From Aegilops tauschii subsp. strangulata (taxonomy: Eukaryota; Streptophyta; Magnoliopsida; Poales; Poaceae): 64,000 nucleotides of DNA. Position numbers and translations under genes: made by a program. The stretch covers positions 373,403,792 through 373,467,791 of the forward strand of contig NC_053035.3 in the NCBI RefSeq assembly GCF_002575655.3, given 5' to 3'. Each line of letters starts with the position of its first letter. Position 1 is the first letter of the stretch. This document shows positions 1 through 12,853 of the stretch, piece by piece. The notes beneath the pieces were generated by a model. The model worked only from the letters and a program-made list of their open reading frames with translations, was not told the origin of the DNA and did no database searches.

Positions 1-2278
1 CATCATTAGCTTCCTCACTAATTGGTGTAGGAGTCACAAGAACAGATTTCTGTGATGAACTACTTTCCAATAAGGGAGCAGGTATAGTTACCTCATCAAG
101 TTCTACTTTCCTCCCACTCACTTCGTTCGAGAGAAACTCCTTCTCTAGAAAGGATCCATTCTTAGCAACGAATGTCTTGCCTTCGGATCTGTGATAGAAG
201 GTGTACCCAACAGTCTCCTTTGGGTATCCTATGAAGACACATTTCTCCGATTTGGGTTCGAGCTTATCAGGTTGAAGCTTTTTCACATAAGCATTGCAGC
301 CCCAAACTTTAAGAAACGACAACTTTGGTTTCTTGCCAAACCATAGTTCATAAGGTGTCGTCTCAACGGATTTAGATGGTGCCCTATTTAACGTGAATGC
401 AGCCGTCTCTAAAGCATAACCCCAAAATGATAGCAGTAAATCAGTAAGAGACATCATAGATCGCACCATATCCAGTAAAGTACAATTACGACGTTCGGAC
501 ACACCATTACGCTGTGGTGTTACGGGTGGCGTGAGTTGCAAAACTATTCCGCATTGCTTCAAATGAAGACCAAACTCGTAACTCAAATATTCTCCTCCAC
601 GATCAGATCGTAGAAACTTTATTTTCTTGTTACGATGATTTTCCACTTCACTATGAATTTTTTTGAACTTTTCAAATGTTTCAGACTTATGCTTCATCAA
701 GTAGATATACCCATATATGCTCAAATCATATGTGAAGGTGAGAAAATAACGATACCCACCGCGAGCTTCAATATTCATTGGACCACATACATCAGTATGT
801 ATGATTTCCAACAAATCTATTGCTCGCTCCATTGTTCCAGAGAACGGAGTTTTAGTCATCTTGCCCATGAGGCATGGTTCGCAAGTACCAAGTGATTCCA
901 AAAGTCCATCAGAATGGAGTTTCTTCATGCGCTTTACACCAATATGACCTAAACGGCAGTGCCACAAATAAGTTGCACTATTATTATCGACTCTGCATCT
1001 TTTGGCTTCAATGTTATGAATATGTGTATCACTACTATCGAGATTCAATATAAATAGACCACTCTTCAAGGGTGCATGACCATAAAAGATATTACTCATA
1101 TAAATAGAACAACCATTATTCTCTGATTTAAATGAATAACTGTCTCGCATCAAACAAGATCCAGATATAATGTTCATGCTCAACGCTGGCACCAAATAAC
1201 AATTATTCAGGTCTAAAACTAACCCCGAAGGTAGATGTAGAGGTAGCGTGCCGACCGCGATCACATCAACTTTGGAACCATTTCCCACGCGCATCGTCAG
1301 CTCGTCCTTGGCCAATCTTCGCTTAATCCGTAGTCCCTGTTTCGAGTTGCAAATATTAGCAACAGAACCAGTATCAAATACCCAGGTGCTACTGCGAGCA
1401 TTAGTAAGGTACACATCAATAACATGTATATCACATATACCTTTGTTCATCTTGCCATCCTTCTCATCCGCCAAATACTTGGGGCAGTTCCGCTTCCAGT
1501 GACCAGTCCCTTTGCAGTAGAAGCACTCAGTCTCAGGCTTAGGTCCAGACTTGGGTTTCTTCACTTGAGCAGCAACTTGCTTGCCGTTCTTCCTGAAGTT
1601 TCCCTTCTTCCCTTTACCCTTTTTGTTGAAACTGGTGGTCTTGTTGACCATCAACACTTGATGCTCCTTCTTGATTTCTACCTCCGCAACCTTTAGCATC
1701 GCGAAGAGCTCGGGAATTGTCTTATACATCCCTTGCTTGTTATAGTTCATCACGAAGCTCTTGCAGCTTGGTGGCACTGATTGAAGAATTCTGTCAATGA
1801 CACTATCATCCGGAAGGTTAACTCCCAGTTGAATCAAGTGATTGTTATACCCAGACATTTTGAGTATATGCTCACTGACATAACTATTCTCCTCCATCTT
1901 GCAGCTGTAGAACTTATTGGAGACTTCATATCTCTCAATCCGGGCATTTGCTTGAAATATTAACTTCAACTCCTGGAACATCTCATATGCTCCATGACGT
2001 TCAAAACGTCGTTGAAGTCCCGGTTCTAAGCCGTAAAGCATGGCACACTGAACTATCGAGTAGTCATCAGCTTTGCTCTGCCAGACGTTCATAACATCTG
2101 GCGTTGCTCCTGCAGTGGGTTTTGCACCTAGCGGTGCTTCCAGGACGCAATTCTTCTATGCAGCAATGAGGATAATCCTCAAGTTACGGACCCAGTCCGT
2201 GTAGTTGCAACCATCATATTTCAACTTAGCTTTCTCTAGGAACACATTAAAATTCAACGGAACAACAACATGGGCCAT
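1..2278 (-). pseudogene. Copia gag-protease-integrase region of Angela-1, broken
   Basis: The start codon matches that of the better Angela-3 copy (M-A-H-V-V here, M-A-R-V-V there) at 2278-2276. Reading leftwards come the gag (UBN2-type) region, the zinc-knuckle region near 1500-1550, the retropepsin motif W-V-F-D-T-G-S near 1370-1390 with its catalytic Asp intact, the GAG-pre-integrase region, and integrase running off the window. The frame is disrupted: at 2158-2156 a Gln codon conserved in Angela-3 is TAG, after I-A-A. There are further frameshifts, so no long minus-strand frame survives. The protein would have been the capsid, protease and integrase of a Ty1/copia element. Confidence 0.85.
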
Positions 2279-3513
2279 CTATCTACAACAACATAGACAT
2301 GCAAAATACTATCAGGTACTAAGTTCATGATAAATTAAAGTTCAATTAATCAAATTACTTAAGAACTCCCACTTAGATAGACATCCCTCTAATCATCTAA
2401 GTGATCACGTGATCCATATCAACTAAACCATGTCCGATCAACACGTGAGATGGAGTAGTTTTCAATGGTGAACATCACTATGTTGATCATATCTACTATA
2501 TGATTCACGCTCGACCTTTCGGTCTCAGTGTTCCGAGGCCATATCTGCATATGCTAGGCTCGTCAAGTTTAACCCGAGTATTCTGCGTGTGCAAAACTGG
2601 CTTGCACCCGTTGTATGTGAACGTAGAGCTTATCACACCCGATCATCACGTGGTGTCTCGGCACGATGAACTTTCGCAACGGTGCATACTCAGGGAGAAC
2701 ACTTGTACCTTGAAATTTAGTGAGAGATCATCTTATAATGCTACCGTCGATCTAAGCAAAATAAGATGCATAAAGGATAAACATCACATACAATCAATAT
2801 AAGTGATATGATATGGCCATCATCATCTTGTGCCTTTGATCTCCATCTCCAAAGCACCGTCATGATCACCATCATCACCGGCGCGACACCTTGATCTTCA
2901 TTGTAGCATCGTTGTCGTCTCGCCAACTATTGCTTCTACGACTATCGCTACCGCTTAGTGATAAAGTAAAGCAATTGCATGACGATTGCATTTCATACAA
3001 TAAAGCGACAACCATATGGCTCCTGCCAGTTGCCGATAACTTTGTTACAAAACATGATCATCTCATACAATAAAATTTAGCATCACGTCTTGGCCATATC
3101 ACATCACAACATGCCCTGCAAAAACAAGTTAGACGTCCTCTAATTTATTGTTGCAAGTTTTAGGTGGCTGCTACGGGCTGAGCAAGAACCGTTCTTACCT
3201 ACGCATCAAAACGACAACGATATTTCATCAAGTATGTGCTGTTTTAACCTTCAACAAGGACCGGGCGTAGCCACACTCGATTCAACTAAAGTTGGAGAAA
3301 ATGACACCCGCCAGCCACCTGTGTGCAAAGCACGTCGGTAGAACCAGTCTCGCGTAAGCGTACGCGTAATGTCGGTCCGGGCCGCTTCATCCAACAATAC
3401 CGCCGAACCAAAGTGTGACATGTTGGTAAGCAGTATGACTAGTATCGCCCACAACTCACTTGCGTTCTACTCGTGCATATAACATCTACGCATAAACCTG
3501 GATCGGATGCCAC
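2279..3513 (-). other. Angela-1 leader and primer binding site
   Basis: About 1.2 kb between the gag start and the 5' LTR. It is conserved in Angela-2 (11589-12853) and Angela-3 (40351-41585) without a conserved frame, so it is best read as the long untranslated leader typical of BARE/Angela elements. Next to the LTR, the minus strand at 3501-3513 reads GTGGCATCCGATC. This is a diverged match to the initiator-Met tRNA primer site TGGTATCAGAGC. No gene is seen in this stretch. Confidence 0.7.
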
Positions 3514-5255
3514 TGTTTGGTAACGTAGTAATTTCAAAAAAAATCCTGCGCACACGCAAGATCATGGTGATGCATAGCAACGAGAGGGGAGAGTGTTGTC
3601 CACGTACCCTCATAGACCGAAAGCGAAAGCATTATGACAACGCGGTTGATGTAGTCGTACGTCTTCACGATCGACCGATCCTAGTACCGAACGTACGTCA
3701 CCTCCGCGATCTGCACACGTTTAGCTCGGTGACGTCCCACGAACTCACGATCCAGTACAGCTTCGAGGGAGAGCTTCGTCAGCACGACAGCGTGATGACG
3801 GTGATGATGAAGTTACCGGTGCAGGGCTTCGCCTAAGCACTACGACGATATGACCGAGGTGGATTATGGTGGAGGGGGGCACCGCACATGGCTAAGAGAT
3901 CAATGATCAACTTGTGTGTTCTAGGATGCCCCCTTGCCCCCGTATATAAAGGAGCAAGGGGGGAGGCCGGCCGGCCTTGGGGCGCGCCAAGGAGAGGGGG
4001 GTGTCCTCCTCCTAGTGGGAGTAGGACTCCCCTTTCCTAGTCCAACTAGGAAGGAGGAATGGGAAAGGAAGGAGAGGGAGAGAGGGAGGAAAGAGGGGGC
4101 GCCGCCCCCTCCTTGTCCAATTCGGACTCCCAAGGGGGGGCGGCCAGCCCTAGGACCTCTCCTTTCTCTCCCACAAGGCCCATGTCGGCCCATTATATCT
4201 CCCGGGGGTTCCGATAACCCCCCCCAGCACTCCGATAAATATACGGTGAGCCCCGGAACTCATTCGGTGTCCGAATATAGTCGTCCAATATATCAATCTT
4301 TATGTCTCGACCATTTCGAGACTCCTCGTCATGTCCTTGATCACATCCGGGACTCCGAACTATCTTCGGTACATCAAAACACATAAACTCATAATACCGA
4401 TCGTCACCGAACGTTAAGCATGCGGACCCTACGGGTTCGAGAACTATGTAGACATGACCGAGACTCATCTCCGGTCAATAACCAATAGCGGAATCTGGAT
4501 GCTCATATTGGTTCCTACATATTCTACGAAGATCTTTATCGGTCAAACCGCATAACAACATACGTTGTTCACTTTGTCATCGGTATGTTACTTGCCCGAG
4601 ATTCGATCGTCGGTATCTCAATACCTAGTTCAATATCGTTACCGGCAAGTCTCTTTACTCATTCCGTAATGCATCATCCCACAACTAACTCATTAGTTAC
4701 ATTGCTTGCAAGGCTTATAGTGATGTGCATTACCGAGAGGGCACAGAGATACCTCTCCGACAATCGCAGTGACAAATCCTAATCTTGATCTATGCCAGCT
4801 CAACAAGTACCATCGGAGACACCTGTAGAGCACCTTTATAATCACCCAGTTACATTGAGACGTTTGGTAGCACACAAAGTGTTCCTCCGGTATTCGGGAG
4901 TTGCATAATCTCATAGTCATAGGAACATGTATAAGTCATGAAGAAAGCAATAGCAATATACTAAACGATCAAATGCTAAGCTAACGGAATGGGTCAAGTC
5001 AATCACATCATTCTCTAATGATGTGATCTTGTTAATCAAATGACAACTGATGTCTATGGTTAGGAAACGTAACCATCTTTGATTCAACGAGCTAGTCAAG
5101 TAGAGGCATACTAGTGACACTCTGTTTGTCTATGTATTCACACATGTAATAAGTTTCCAGTTAATACAATTCTAGCATGAATAATAAACATTTATCATGA
5201 TATAAGGAAATATAAATAACAACTTTATTATTGCCTCTATGGCATATTTCCTTCA
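3514..5255 (-). repeat. 5' LTR of Angela-1
   Basis: 1742-bp LTR. On the minus strand it begins TGAAGGAAATA (plus-strand end at 5255) and ends at the TG complement at 3514. It contains the TATA region (plus strand cgtatataaagg near 3942-3953), a GC-rich segment with an inverted repeat around 4000-4030, and U5 up to 3514. It aligns along its length with the LTRs at 5983, 12854, 36241, 41586 and 58137. Confidence 0.9.
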
Positions 5256-5982
5256 TGCACGAGCTCCGGCTTTCCGTGCACATACTTGGGATTACCTTTA
5301 ACCCTCCGAAAGCAGACAACAGCACAACTTCAGGGTCTAGTGGAACGCCTGGCAAGATGCCTTCCAAACTGGTAGGCGGCGATGATGCCAAAGAGTGGGC
5401 GCCTTATTCTAATTACATCAGTGCTGTGCGCCATTCTGATCCACTCTATGATGGCACTTGATCTACCTCTGAAAACTGTTGCGGCCATGGACAAAACCTG
5501 CCGAGGCTTCCTTTGGTGTGGAAAGAGGTAGGCAAATGGTGGAAATTGCGCGCTGGCATGGGAGATGGTATGTAGGCCGAGATGGGCTGGTGGTCTTGGC
5601 ATACCCAACTTGGCATGGCTGAACAGGGCACTACAAGCATGCTGGCCATGGTTGCAAAGAGCGGACAAAACAAGGCCATGATCGGATTTTAAAATAGCGG
5701 TGTTGGCAGATTAAATGGCTTTGTACCATGTGGCTGCTAGGGCCACGGTTGGGAACGGTCACCAGACCCTCTTTTGGGAAGACTGCTGGATCAGTGGATT
5801 CCAAATTTTCAAGTTAGGTCCCAAAGTATATCCAAGGGTTTCGAGGCGCATGATCAGTTGCGCAATTCAAAACAACACGTGGGCTGGAGACGTTGGACCG
5901 GATCTACAACAAAGTGCACTCAATGAGCTCCTACACCTATGGCCGAGAATCATGGCCATGCAGCTAGATGAGAATATGGAAG
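5256..5982 (+). pseudogene. LINE reverse transcriptase, C-terminal part (5' half of split LINE)
   Basis: One plus-strand frame around 5420-5530 reads S-V-L-C-A-I-L-I-H-S-M-M-A-L-D-L-P then A-A-M-D-K-T-C-R-G-F-L-W-C-G. This matches the conserved region after the reverse transcriptase catalytic domain in plant non-LTR retrotransposons. It is followed by a W-A-G-G-L-G-I-P-N-L-A-W-L-N-type block and, at 5740-5800, V-G-N-G-H-Q-T-L-F-W-E-D-C-W, the usual linker before the zf-RVT domain. Frames shift several times, so it is dead. The sequence stops at the Angela-2 target site and resumes at 14544. Confidence 0.82.
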
Positions 5983-7692
5983 TGTTGGGGAACGTAGTAA
6001 TTTCAAAAAAATTCCTACGCACACGCAAGATCATGGTGATGCATAGCAACGAGAGGGGAGAGTGTTGTCCACGTACCCTCGTAGACCGACAGCGGAAGCG
6101 TTATCACAACGCGGTTGATGTAGTCGTACGTCTTCACGATTCAACCGATCAAGTACCGAACGTACGGCACCTCCGAGTTCTACACACGTTCAGCTCGATG
6201 ACGTCCCTCGAACTCCGATCCAGCCGAGTGTTGAGGGAGAGTTTCGTCAGCACGACGGCGTGGTGACGATGATGATGTTCCACCGACGCAGGGCTTCGCC
6301 TAAGCTCCGCAACGGTATTATCGAGGTGTAATATGGCGGAGGGGGGCACCGCACACGGCTAAGAGATCTCAAGGATCAATTGTTGTGTCTCTGGGGTGCC
6401 CCCCTGGCCCCGTATATAAAGGAGCAAGGGGGAGGCAGCCGGCCAAGGGGAGAGGCGCGCCATAGGGAGGAGTCCTACTCCCACCGGGAGTAGGACTCCT
6501 CCTTTCCTTGTGGGAGTAGGAGAAGGGAAGGGGGAAGGAGAAAGAAGGAAGGGTGCGCCCTCCTTCCCTAGTCCAATTCGGACCTGACCATGGGGAGGGG
6601 TGCGGCCACCTTTTGAGGCCTTTCTCTCCTTTCCCGTATGGCCCATTAAGGCCCAATACGAATTCCCGTAACTCTCCGGTACTCCGAAAAATACCCGAAT
6701 CACTCGGAACCTTTCCGAAGTCCGAATATAGTCGTCCAATATATCGATTTTTACGTCTCGACCATTTCGAGACTCCTCGTCATATCCCCGATCTCATCCG
6801 GGACTCCGAACTCCTTCGGTACATCAAAACTCAATAAAACTGTCATTGTAACGTTAAGCGTGCGGACCCTACGGGTTCGAGAACTATGTAGACATGACAG
6901 AGACACGTCTCCGGTCAATAACCAATAGTGGGACCTGGATGCCCATATTGGCTCCCACATATTCTAAGAAGATCTTTATCAGTCAGACCGCATAACAACA
7001 TACGTTGTTCCCTTTGTCACCGGTATGTTACTTGCCCGAGATTTGATCGTCGGTATCTCGATACCTAGTTCAATCTCGTTACCGGCAAGTCTCTTTACTC
7101 GTTCCGTAACACATCATCCCGCAAATAACTCATTAGTCACAATGCTTGCAAGGCTTATAGTGATGTGCATTACCGAGTGGGCCCAGAGATACCTCTCCGA
7201 CAATTGGAGTGACAAATCCTAATCTCGAAATACGCCAACCCAACAAGTACCTTTGGAGACACCTGTAGAGCACCTTTATAATCACCCATTTACGTTGTGA
7301 CGTTTGGTAGCACACAAAGTGTTCCTCCGGTAAACGGGAGTTGCATAATCTCATAGTCATAGGAACATGTATAAGTCATGAAGAAAGCAATAGCAACATA
7401 CTAAACAATCGAGTGCTAAGCTAATGGAATGGGTCAAGTCAATCACGTCATTCTCCTAATGAGGTGATCTCGTTAATCAAATGACAACTTATGTCTATGG
7501 CTAGGAAACATAACCATCTTTGATTAACGAGCTAGTCAAGTAGAGGCATACTAGTGACACTCTGTTTGTCTATGTATTGACACATGTATTATGTTTCCGG
7601 TTAATACAATTCTAGCATGAATAATAAACATTTATCATGATATAAGGAAATATATAATACTTTATTATTGCCTCTAGGGCATATTTCCTTTA
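5983..7692 (-). repeat. 3' LTR of Angela-2
   Basis: 1710-bp LTR. Its coding-strand start is TAAAGG instead of TGAAGG (plus-strand end TA at 7691-7692), so the terminal dinucleotide has mutated. The polypurine tract on the minus strand, CAAGTGGGAGAC, lies immediately upstream at 7693-7704. The LTR keeps the U3 palindrome (about 6470-6502) and the TATA region near 6412-6420. Confidence 0.93.
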
Positions 7693-7725
7693 GTCTCCCA
7701 CTTGCACTAGAGTCAATAATCTAGT

Positions 7726-7856
7726 TCACATCGCTATGTGATTTAACATCAATAATTCACATCACCATGTGATTAACACCCATAGTTCACATCTCTATGT
7801 GACCAACACTCAAAGGGTTTACTAGAGTCAATAATCTAGTTCACATCGCTATGTGA
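7726..7856. repeat. Four short palindromes upstream of the Angela-2 polypurine tract
   Basis: Four copies of a 16-nt inverted repeat, TCACAT-N4-ATGTGA or close variants, sit at 7726-7741, 7757-7772, 7787-7802 and 7841-7856. They lie between the pol remnant and the 3' LTR. The flanking text is also partly repeated (a block around 7712-7725 recurs at 7826-7840), so the array arose by local duplication. Function unknown. Confidence 0.8.
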
Positions 7857-7949
7857 TTAACACCCAAAGAGTACTAAGGTGTGATCATGTTTTGATTGTG
7901 AGATAATTTTAGTCAACGGGTCTGTCACATTCAGATCCGTAAGGATTTT

Positions 7950-10900
7950 GCAAATTCCTATGTCTACAATGCTCTGCATGGAGCTACTCTAGCTAATTGC
8001 TCCCACTTTCAATATGTATCTAGACCGAGACTTAGAGTCATCTAGATTAGTGTCAAAACTTGCATCGACGTAACCCTTTACGATGAACCTTTTTTCACTT
8101 CCATAATCGAGAAACATTTCCTTATTCCACTAAGGATAATTTTGACCGTTGTCCAGTGATCTACTCCTAGATCACTATTCTACTCCCTTGCCAAAATCAG
8201 TGTAGGGTATACAATAGATCTGGTACACAGCATAGCATACTTTATAGAACCTATGGCCAAGGCATAGGGAATGACTTTCATTCTCTTTCTATCTTCTGCC
8301 ATGGTCGGGCTTTGAGTCTTTACTCAATTTCACACCTTGTAACACATGCAAGAACTCTTTCTTTGACTGTTCTATTTTGAACTACTTCAAAATCTTGTTA
8401 AGGTATGTACTCATTGAAAAACTTATCAAGCGTCTTCATCTATCTCTATAGATCTTGATGCTCAATATATAAGCAGCTTCACCGAGGTCTTTTTTGAAAA
8501 ACTCCTTTCAAACACTCCTTTATGCTTTGCAGAATAATTCTACATTATTTCCGATCAACAATATGTCATTCACATATACTTATCAGAAATGCTGTAGTGC
8601 TCCCACTCACTTTCTTGTAAATACAGGCTTCACCGCAAGTCTGTATAAAACTATATCCTTTGATCAACTTATCAAAGTGTATATTCCAATTCCGAGATGC
8701 TTGCACCAGTCCATAGATGGATCGCTAGAGCTTGCATATTTTGTTAGCACCTTTAGGATTGACAAAACCTCCTGGTTGCATCATATACAACTCTTCTTTA
8801 ATAAATCCATTAAGGAATGCAGTTTTGTTTATCCATTTGCCATATTTCATAAAATGCGGCAATTGCTAACATGATTCAGACAGACTTAAGCATAGATACG
8901 AGTGAGAAACTCTCATCGTAGTCAACATCTTGAACTTGTCGAAAACCTTTTGCGACAATTCTAGCTTTGTAGATAGTGATACTACTATCAGCGTCCGTCT
9001 TCCTCTTGACGATCCATTTATTCTCAATTGCTTGCCGATCATCGGGCAAGTCAACCAAAGTCCACACTTTGTTCTCATACATGGATCTCATCTCAGATTT
9101 CATGGCCTCAAGCCATTTTGCGGAATCTGGGCTCACCATCGCTTCTTCATAGTTCGTAGGTTTGTCATGGTCTAGTAACATAACCTCCAGAACAGGATTA
9201 CCATACCACTCTGGTGCGGATCTTACTCTGGTTGACCTACAAGGTTTAGTAACAACTTGATCTGAAGTTTCATGATCATCATCATTAACTTCTTCACTCA
9301 TTGATATAGACGTCACAGGAACCGTTTCTTGTGATGAACTACTTTCCAATAAGGGATCAGGTACAGTTACCTCATCAAGTTCTACTTTCCTCCCACTCAC
9401 TTCTTTCGAGAGAAAATCCTTCTCTAGAAAGGATCCATTCTTAGCAACGAATGTCTTGCCTTCGGATCTGTGATAGAAGGTGTACCCAACTGTCTCCTTT
9501 GGGTATCCTATGAAGACACATTTCTCCGATTTGGGTTTGAGCTTATCAGGATAAAACTTTTTCACATAAGCATCGCAACCCCAAAATTTTAAGAAACGAC
9601 AACTTTGGTTTCTTGCTAAACCTCAGTTCATAAGGCGTCGTCTCAACGGATTTTGATGGTGCCCTATTTAACGTGAATGCAGCTGTCTCTAATGCATAAC
9701 CCCAAAACGATAGTGGTAGATCGGTAAGATACATCATATATCGCACCATATCTAATAAAGTACGATTACGATGTTCGGACACACCATTACACCGTGGTGT
9801 TCCAGGTGGCGTGAGTAGTGAAACTATTTCACATTGTTTTAACTGAAGGCCAAACTCGTAACTCAAATACTCTTCTCTACGATCAGATCGTAGAAACTTT
9901 ATTTTTCTTGTTACGATGATTTTCCACTTCACTCTGAAATTATATGAACTTTTCAAATGTTTCAGACTTATGTTTCATTAAGTAGATATACCCATATCTG
10001 CTCAAATCATCTGTGAATGTGAGAAAATAACGATATCCGCCACGAGCCTCAATATTCATTAGACCACATACATCTGTATGTATGATTCCCAACAAATCTG
10101 TTGCTCTCTCCATAGTTCCGGAGAACGGCGTTTCAGTCATCTTGCCCATGAGGCACGGTTCGCAAGCATCAAGTGATTCATAATCAGGTGATTCCAAATC
10201 CCATCAGTATGAAGTTTCTTCACGCGCTTTACACCAATATGACCTAAACGGCAGTGCCACAAATAAGTTGCACTATCATTATTAACTTTGCATCTTTTGG
10301 CTTCAATATTATGAATATGTGCATCACTACGATCGAGATCCAACAAACCAATTTCGTTGGTGTGTATGACCATAGAAGGTTTTTTATTCATGTAAACGGA
10401 ACAACAATTGTTCTCTTAACTTAAATGAATAAACGTATTGCAATAAACATGATCAAATCATATTCATGCTCAACACCAAATAACACTTATTTAGTTTCAA
10501 CACTAATCCCGAAAGTACAGGGAGTGTGCGATGATGATCATATCAATCTTGGAACTACTTCCAACAAACATCGTCACCTCGCCTTTTACTAGTCTCTGTT
10601 TATTCTGCAACTCCCTGATTTGAGTTACTACTCTTTAGCAACTGAACCAATATCAAATACTGAGGGGTTGCTATAAACACTGGTAAGTACACATCAATAA
10701 CATGTATATCCAATATACCTTTGTTCACTTTGCCATCTTTCTTATCCACCAAATACTTGGGGTAGTTCCGCTTCCAGTGACCAGTCCCTTTGCAGTAGAA
10801 GCACTTAGTCTCAGGCTTAGGACCAGACTTAGACTTCTTCACTTGAGCAGCAACTTGCTTGCCGTTCCTTTTGAAGTTCCCCTTCTTCCCTTTACCCTTT

Positions 10901-11588
10901 TCGTGAAACTAGTGGTCTCGTCAACCATCAACACTTGAAGTGGTCTCGTCAACCATCAACACTTGATGTTTTTCTTGATTTCTACCTTCGTCGATTTCAG
11001 CATCACGAAGAGCTCGGGAATTACTTTCGTCATCCCTTGCATACTATAGTTCATCACGAAGTTCTACTAACTTGGTGATGGTGACTAGAGAATTCTGTCA
11101 ATCACTATTTTATCTGGAAGATAAACTCCCACTTGATTCAAGCGATTGTAGTACCCAGACAATCTGAGCACTTTCTCACTAGTTGTGCGATTCTCCTCCA
11201 TCTTTTAGCTATAGAACTTGTTGGAGACTTCATATCTCTCAACTCGGTTATTTACTTGAAATATTAACTTCAACTCCTGGAACATCTCATATGGTCCATG
11301 ACGTTCAAAATGTCTTTGAAGTACCGATCCTAAGCCGTTAAGCATGGTGCACTAAACTATCAAGTAGTCATCATATTGAGCTAGCCAAACGTTCATAACG
11401 TCTGCATCTGCTCCTGCAATAGGTCTGTCACCTAGCGGTGCATCAAGGACATAATTTTTCTGTGCAGCAATGCGGATAATCCTCAGATCACGGATCCAAT
11501 CCGCATCTTTGCTACTAACATCTTTCAACATAATTTTTCTCTAGGAACATATCAAAAATAAACACAGGGAAGCAACAACGCGAGCTAT
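7950..11588 (-). pseudogene. Angela-2 gag-pol, heavily degraded
   Basis: Minus-strand remnants in order: gag (about 11588-11000), zinc knuckle C-F-Y-C-K-G-T-G-H-W-K-R-N near 10790 (CX2CX4H with the final Cys changed to Tyr), pre-integrase block H-I-G-V-K-R-V-K-K near 10220-10240, and integrase with the core block F-L-R-S-D-R-R-E-E-Y near 9880. An RVT_2-type reverse transcriptase start follows, with W-L-E-A-M-K-S-E-M near 9110 and K-A-R-I-V-A-K-G near 8960. The gag start codon is lost: the expected ATG is ATA at 11588-11586. Downstream of 8876 no frame survives. Compared with Angela-3 the divergence is large and includes many small indels. Confidence 0.85.
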
Positions 11589-12853
11589 TGATCTATAACA
11601 TAATTTGCAAAATACTATCAAGACTAAGTTCATGATAAATTTAAGTTCAATTAATCATATTACTTAAGAACTCCCACTTAGATAGACATCCCTCTAATCC
11701 TCTAAGTGATCACGTGATCCATATCAACTAAACCATGTCCGATCATGACGTGAGATGGAGTAGTTTCAACGGTGAACATCACTATGTTGATCATATCTAC
11801 TATATGATTCACGCTCGACCTTTCGGTCTCCGTGTTCCGAGGCCATATCTGTTATATGCTAGGCTCGTCAAGTTTAACCTGAGTATTCCGCATGTGCAAC
11901 TGTTTTGCACCCGTTGTATTTGAACGTAGAGCCTATCACACCCGATCATCACGTGGTGTCTCAGCACGAAGAACTTTCGCAACGGTGCATACTCAGGGAG
12001 AACACTTATACTTTGATAATTTAGTGAAGGATCATCTTATAATGCTACCGTCAAACAAAGCAAGATAAGATGTATAAAGGATTAACATCACATGCAATCA
12101 ATATAAGTGATATGATATGGCCATCATCATCTTGTGCTTGTGATCTCCATCTCCGAAGCACCGTGCTTGTGATCTCCATCTTCGAAGCACCGTCATGATC
12201 ACCATCGTCACCGGCGCGACACCTTGATCTCCATCGTAGCATCGTTGTCGTCTCGCCAACTTATTGCTTTTACGACTATCGCTACCGCTTAGTGATAAAG
12301 TAAAACTATTACATGGCGATTGCATCTCATACAATAAAGCGACAACCGTATGGCTCCTGCCAGTTGCCGATAACTCGGTTACAAAACATGATCATCTCAT
12401 ACAACACATTATATCACATCATGTCTTGACCATATCACATCACAACATGCCCTGCAAAAACAAGTTAGACGTCCTCTACTTTGTTGTTGCATATTTTACG
12501 TGGCTGCTACGGGCTTAGCAAGAACCGTTCTTACCTACGCATCAAAACCACAATGATAGTTTGTCAAGTTGGTGCTGTTTTAACCTTCGCAAGGACCGGG
12601 TGTAGCCACACTCAGTTCAACTAAAGTGAGAGAGACAGACACCCGCCGGTCACCTTTAAGCAACGAGTGCTCGCAACGGTGAAACCAGTCTCGCGTAAGC
12701 GTACGCGTAATGTCGGTCCGGGCCACTTCATCTCACAATACCGCTGAACCAAAGTATGACATGCTGGTAAGCAGTATGACTTATATCGCCCACAACTCAC
12801 TTGTGTTCTACTCGTGCATAGCATCAATGCATAAAACCAGGCTCGGATGCCAC
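11589..12853 (-). other. Angela-2 leader and primer binding site
   Basis: Leader collinear with 2279-3513 and 40351-41585, with local differences such as a short duplicated block at 12135-12190 (tgatctccatct repeated). Next to the 5' LTR the minus strand at 12841-12853 reads GTGGCATCCGAGC, a diverged initiator-Met tRNA primer site. No gene is seen. Confidence 0.7.

Larger units (their letters stand above)
1..5255 (-). mobile_element. Angela-type Ty1/copia retrotransposon (Angela-1), 5' portion
   Basis: Minus-strand LTR retrotransposon that enters the window partway through pol. Reading from high to low coordinates it shows a 5' LTR (3514-5255), a primer binding site, a long untranslated leader and gag-protease-integrase-type coding sequence. 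The LTR ends, leader and coding region match the two other Angela copies in this window (5983-14538 and 37968-43312). The reverse transcriptase half and the 3' LTR lie off the left edge, so the target duplication cannot be checked. LINE sequence starts directly at 5256, so this element was probably inserted in the same LINE that Angela-2 later split. Confidence 0.9.

Noticed and set aside
2500..2802. 100-codon plus-strand frame repeated at 40573-40875
   Set aside because: It is repeated only because it lies in the Angela leader. The Angela-2 version is disrupted and the strand is opposite to the element's transcription, so it is a non-coding coincidence.
3934..4386. 150-codon plus-strand frame in the Angela-1 LTR
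   Set aside because: Low-complexity Gly/Pro/Arg-rich translation of the GC-rich U3 zone; antisense to the element and not conserved among LTRs.
7025..7222. 65-codon frame recurring in several Angela LTRs (also near 4585, 13871, 36703)
   Set aside because: Recurs because the LTR recurs. There is no known protein in this LTR position and the copies vary freely.
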